DNA of 62,212 nucleotides from Patescibacteria group bacterium. Lineage in GTDB: Bacteria > Patescibacteriota > Gracilibacteria > UM-FILTER-43-11. Within the stretch, counting starts at the first letter, position 1; each line of letters begins with the position of its first letter. The position numbers were made by a program, and so were the translations under genes. Below are positions 60,243 through 62,212 of the stretch, piece after piece. The DNA lies in NCBI GenBank assembly GCA_029260955.1, contig JAJDCF010000007.1, forward strand, positions 1 to 62,212, read 5' to 3'. Under the pieces are notes generated by a model. The model saw nothing but the letters and a program-made list of their open reading frames with translations, was not told where the DNA came from and made no database searches.

Positions 60243-60664
60243 AAACGTAAGAAAAGATGTTCCTTAAAAATTAGATCTGAGTGAGAGAAACCTGTCTTAG
60301 AAACAAAAATAAAATTCATTTTTTATTTTCTAATTATATTTACGGCTTTAATAATTTTCGAAATTATTAATGTGAATATTATTAGATTATCTTGGGCAGG
60401 TTCCTCTCACTGATGAATATTGTTAATTTACTAACGAAACAGAAATAAAAGTTTTCTTTTTTACTGCCTAGCCCCCTAGGTTAGTGAATGGTTTACATAA
60501 TGTTCCTGATTTAGTTCAGGTTATGGGTTTTGTTGGAGCTTAGTAGTCACTGCATTTACTTCGGTATGTGTTGTGGTTGTTAAGATTTAGCTTTTGATTC
60601 GGTGATTGGACTAAAAAACTCTGGTGTTGATTCTACTTCGGTAGATTCTCCTGGGGTTTTTTAG
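60243..60664 (+). ncRNA. predicted structured non-coding RNA, possibly 6S-like
   Basis: No frame of useful length exists on either strand. After the promoter, 17-nt arms at 60280-60296 and 60395-60411 pair with one mismatch, enclosing a large AT-rich internal region and a terminal 10-bp hairpin TTAATAATTT/AAATTATTAA (60348-60370). A long closing stem, central bubble and terminal hairpin is the 6S RNA layout. More hairpins follow: TTTACTAAC/GTTAGTGAA (60427-60488), CCTAG-CCCC-CTAGG, CCTGA/TCAGG (60505-60520), a UUCG hairpin, then a terminator. I could not match RNase P, tmRNA or SRP RNA. The transcript may be one RNA or two. Confidence 0.5.
60611..60664 (+). terminator. terminator of predicted ncRNA
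   Basis: CTAAAAAAC and GTTTTTTAG form a 9-bp outer stem around an inner UUCG hairpin TCTAC-TTCG-GTAGA (60632-60645); six T lie in the 3' arm. Confidence 0.6.
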
Positions 60665-60685
60665 CGTCCCGAAATCTTTTTGCAT

Positions 60686-60709
60686 AAAAAAAAGACCCAG
60701 GAGGGTCTT
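60686..60709 (-). terminator. rho-independent terminator of the 96-aa gene
   Basis: Minus strand AAGACCC-TCCT-GGGTCTT followed by a run of T (60686-60693 as A on plus). Confidence 0.85.
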
Positions 60710-60729
60710 AATAAATTACTTAATCCAGC

Positions 60730-61020
60730 TTAGGCAGCTGTATCAGGTATTCTTATGTCATTGTCGTTGGCTGGTATGGCTGTGGGATAGATCGCTCCGA
60801 TGGATTCTGCGGCAAGTTCTGTGTGGTGCTGTGTGACTGAGAAGTTTGCACCATTCTTATCTACAGTAAGTCTTAATGCGCCACGAATGTCATTAATAAG
60901 CCTTGGAATACCCTTGGTCATCATTGCTTCAATAACTGACTCTTTGCTGATAATCCCTCTATTGCCTTCTCGCTCAATCAGATCGAGAAATTCCATTAGG
61001 GAATAGTTTTTTTGACTCAT
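60730..61020 (-). CDS. hypothetical protein, 96 aa, with ANDNDI tail motif
   Basis: A small soluble protein, not recognised. The N-terminal half is helical (SLMEFLDLIEREGNRG, SKESVIEAMMTKGIPRLINDI) and could be a small winged-helix or DNA-binding fold; the C-terminus has AIYPTAIPANDNDIRIPD. The ANDNDI string is shared with the protein at 9182-9727, otherwise unrelated. It has its own promoter and terminator, so it is monocistronic, with a leader of about 15 nt. Confidence 0.6.
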   Translation of the reverse strand: MSQKNYSLMEFLDLIEREGNRGIISKESVIEAMMTKGIPRLINDIRGALRLTVDKNGANFSVTQHHTELAAESIGAIYPTAIPANDNDIRIPDTAA

Positions 61021-61041
61021 TAGTTTTTTTGTTATCTTCCA

Positions 61042-61070
61042 AGTATACCTTAAATAAGGGGGGAAATCAA
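61042..61070 (-). promoter_or_regulatory. promoter of the 96-aa gene
   Basis: Minus strand TTGATT (61065-61070), 17-nt spacer, TATACT (61042-61047). Start about 61035. Confidence 0.6.
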
Positions 61071-61119
61071 TACTAATAAGTGTTAAGTTGGAAGGATTTG
61101 CCGTATTATTGATATAATA

Positions 61120-61148
61120 TTGACAAAGCTTAAATTATATATTATTAT
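61120..61148 (+). promoter_or_regulatory. promoter of the lamin-tail protein gene or leader RNA
   Basis: TTGACA (61120-61125), 17-nt spacer, TATTAT (61143-61148). Start about 61155, giving a leader of about 120 nt with a terminator-like hairpin. Confidence 0.7.
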
Positions 61149-61195
61149 TGCCTACTCCTGTATCGACAGATTAATAGTTTTGTATTACGGGATCT

Positions 61196-61246
61196 CCCCC
61201 AAGTTGCCTTTCTATGTAAAAATAGAAGTTATCTTGGGGCGTTTTT
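61196..61246 (+). terminator. attenuator-like terminator in the leader
   Basis: CCCCAAG (61197-61203) pairs with CTTGGGG (61233-61239), with an inner stem TTCTAT/ATAGAA, followed by CG and five T. A second hairpin, TATCGG/CCGATA (61248-61269), lies just before the start codon. Either a short RNA ends here or expression of the next gene is attenuated. Confidence 0.65.
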
Positions 61247-61275
61247 GTATCGGTAAACCCCTCCCGATATGAAAT

Positions 61276-62212
61276 ATGAAAAGAGTAGCTGCAATTATTA
61301 TTTCCTTCCTATTAGTCCTCAGTCAGGCGAATTTGGTGGTTTTTGCTCAAGAGTTGCCAATTGAGGAGTCCGTTCCTGTTGTAGAGGAAGCTGTTGAGCA
61401 GTTGCCAGTGGAACCGGAGCCTGTGTTGATTGAAGAATCTCCTCCTGAAGAGCCAATTCCCGAACCCGAACCCGAACCCGAACCCGAACCCGAACCCGAA
61501 CCCGAACCCGAACCCGAACCCGAACCCGAACCCGAACCCGAACCCGAACCCGAACCCGAACCCGAACCCGAACCCGAACCCGAACCGCAGTCGCCTGTAG
61601 TATTTATTAATGAAATTCTTGCTGACCCTAAAGAGAAGGATGCTGAGAATGAATTTATAGAAATCTATAATGCTGGAACTGAATCAGTTGATCTTCGTGG
61701 TTGGCAATTGGATGATACGAAGGTTGATGACGGATCGTATTTCTTTTTGAACGATTCACTTGATTATGTTTTGCAGCCAAATTCTTATTTGGTCCTTTTT
61801 AGACCTGAGACACACATAACTCTAAACAATGACACTGATTCAGTTATTCTTCTTGATGCCAATGGGAATGAAATCGATTCATATGTGTTCGAGTCTCCGG
61901 GCGCTGGCCTTTCGTGGGGTAGGAGCCCAGAATATATTGAAGAATGGATGATATTTAAAACCCCTACACCAGGATCAGTTAATGTGATTGAACCAAATGA
62001 TTTACCTGTGGCGGTGATTGATATTCAGCAAGATACTGCTTATATGAAGCTTAATGTTACGGGTGCAAATAGCTTTGATACTGATGGAGATGTGCTTAGC
62101 TTTTTGTGGGAATTCGAGGAAGATATTTTTGATGAGCGTGAAAATCCGTTGATTTATGAATATTTGACGATTGGGGATAAGGTAGTGTATCTGACCGTCA
62201 TTGATATTCATG
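61276..62212 (+). CDS. secreted lamin-tail-domain and PKD-domain protein (partial, runs off the end)
   Basis: The frame is open from the ATG at 61276 to the window end, at least 312 residues. Signal peptide MKRVAAIIISFLLVLSQANL ending VFAQ, an acidic stretch, then (PE)21 encoded by a perfect hexanucleotide repeat. A lamin-tail domain follows: VVFINEILADPKEKDAENEFI, then IYNAGTESVDLRGWQLDD and a GLSWGRSP block. It ends in the start of a PKD domain (ANSFDTDGDVLSFLWEFEED). These domains occur on extracellular nucleases and surface proteins; the catalytic part, if any, lies beyond the window. An out-of-frame ATG at 61269 is not used. Confidence 0.85.
   Translation, partial: MKRVAAIIISFLLVLSQANLVVFAQELPIEESVPVVEEAVEQLPVEPEPVLIEESPPEEPIPEPEPEPEPEPEPEPEPEPEPEPEPEPEPEPEPEPEPEPEPEPQSPVVFINEILADPKEKDAENEFIEIYNAGTESVDLRGWQLDDTKVDDGSYFFLNDSLDYVLQPNSYLVLFRPETHITLNNDTDSVILLDANGNEIDSYVFESPGAGLSWGRSPEYIEEWMIFKTPTPGSVNVIEPNDLPVAVIDIQQDTAYMKLNVTGANSFDTDGDVLSFLWEFEEDIFDERENPLIYEYLTIGDKVVYLTVIDIH
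61459..61584 (+). repeat. perfect (CCCGAA)21 tandem repeat
   Basis: Twenty-one uninterrupted copies of CCCGAA (126 bp) inside the lamin-tail protein gene, coding for Pro-Glu. No synonymous change in any copy indicates recent slippage expansion. Confidence 0.97.

Overview
The window looks like a chromosomal segment of a Candidate Phyla Radiation (Patescibacteria) bacterium. The inference rests on compact, mostly housekeeping gene content, many short orphan proteins, few Shine-Dalgarno sequences, a cell wall and S-layer inventory, and very long secreted proteins. TGA is used as an ordinary stop (for example at the ends of the trigger factor and glycosyltransferase genes), so this is not a TGA-recoding Gracilibacteria/Absconditabacteria genome; a Peregrinibacteria-like lineage is my best guess, with moderate confidence. 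There is no rRNA, CRISPR array or complete insertion sequence. Two tRNA genes are present, initiator Met and Val(GAC), both with encoded CCA.

Layout. 1-335: non-coding, with recombination-site-like hairpins in front of a tyrosine recombinase (336-1178). 1175-5648: a leftward unit lemA, class I aldolase, GAPDH, PPi-type phosphofructokinase. 5728-7197: a sugar-nucleotide epimerase and an unknown protein, with a terminator. 7256-9163: ftsQ-like and a D,D-carboxypeptidase. 9182-10017: two small unknown genes. 10237-15914: LysM/M23 peptidase, yidD, an unknown gene, a DHH phosphoesterase with a Pro-rich tail, murC and an ftsB-like gene. 15915-16861: a repeat cluster, initiator tRNA and a long structured leader, followed by a 1404-residue SLH-domain S-layer protein (16862-21076) with a strong terminator. 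21214-32044: secreted protein, TPR lipoprotein, trigger factor, Rel, gpmI, a small membrane protein, murJ, an unknown gene and murD.

32045-50690 is the most distinctive part. A 59-residue BldC/excisionase-like HTH gene lies behind an AT-rich promoter with TTAATTAAA motifs spaced exactly 30 bp. Beyond it, on the other strand, is an operon of a 4320-codon giant surface protein and four secreted, cysteine-containing partner proteins. The giant has a C25-like N-terminal fold, Ig-like repeats, an FG-GAP propeller, a DUF11 domain, a Pro/Leu rod, helical bundles, three SLH domains and TSP3 calcium repeats. It looks like an undescribed cell-surface apparatus anchored in the same wall or S-layer system as the 16862 protein.

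50795-56114: tRNA-Val, then a signalling cluster of PAS histidine kinase, CheY-like receiver, a small unknown protein, a single-chain fusion of an RsbW-like kinase domain with a STAS antagonist domain, and a membrane RsbU-type PP2C phosphatase. 56131-59870: histidine phosphatase, glycosyltransferase, PUR-family nucleic-acid-binding protein and RNase Y. 59871-61020: a non-coding stretch with divergent consensus promoters and a predicted structured ncRNA of about 420 nt, then a small unknown gene. 61276-end: start of a secreted lamin-tail/PKD protein with 21 perfect copies of a hexanucleotide repeat, behind an attenuator-like leader.

Together the window combines lower glycolysis, peptidoglycan precursor synthesis and flipping (murC, murD, murJ), septum formation (ftsQ and ftsB type), wall hydrolases, stringent response and RNA turnover with an expanded, calcium- and SLH-dependent cell surface. 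All calls come from reading the sequence; no database search was run.
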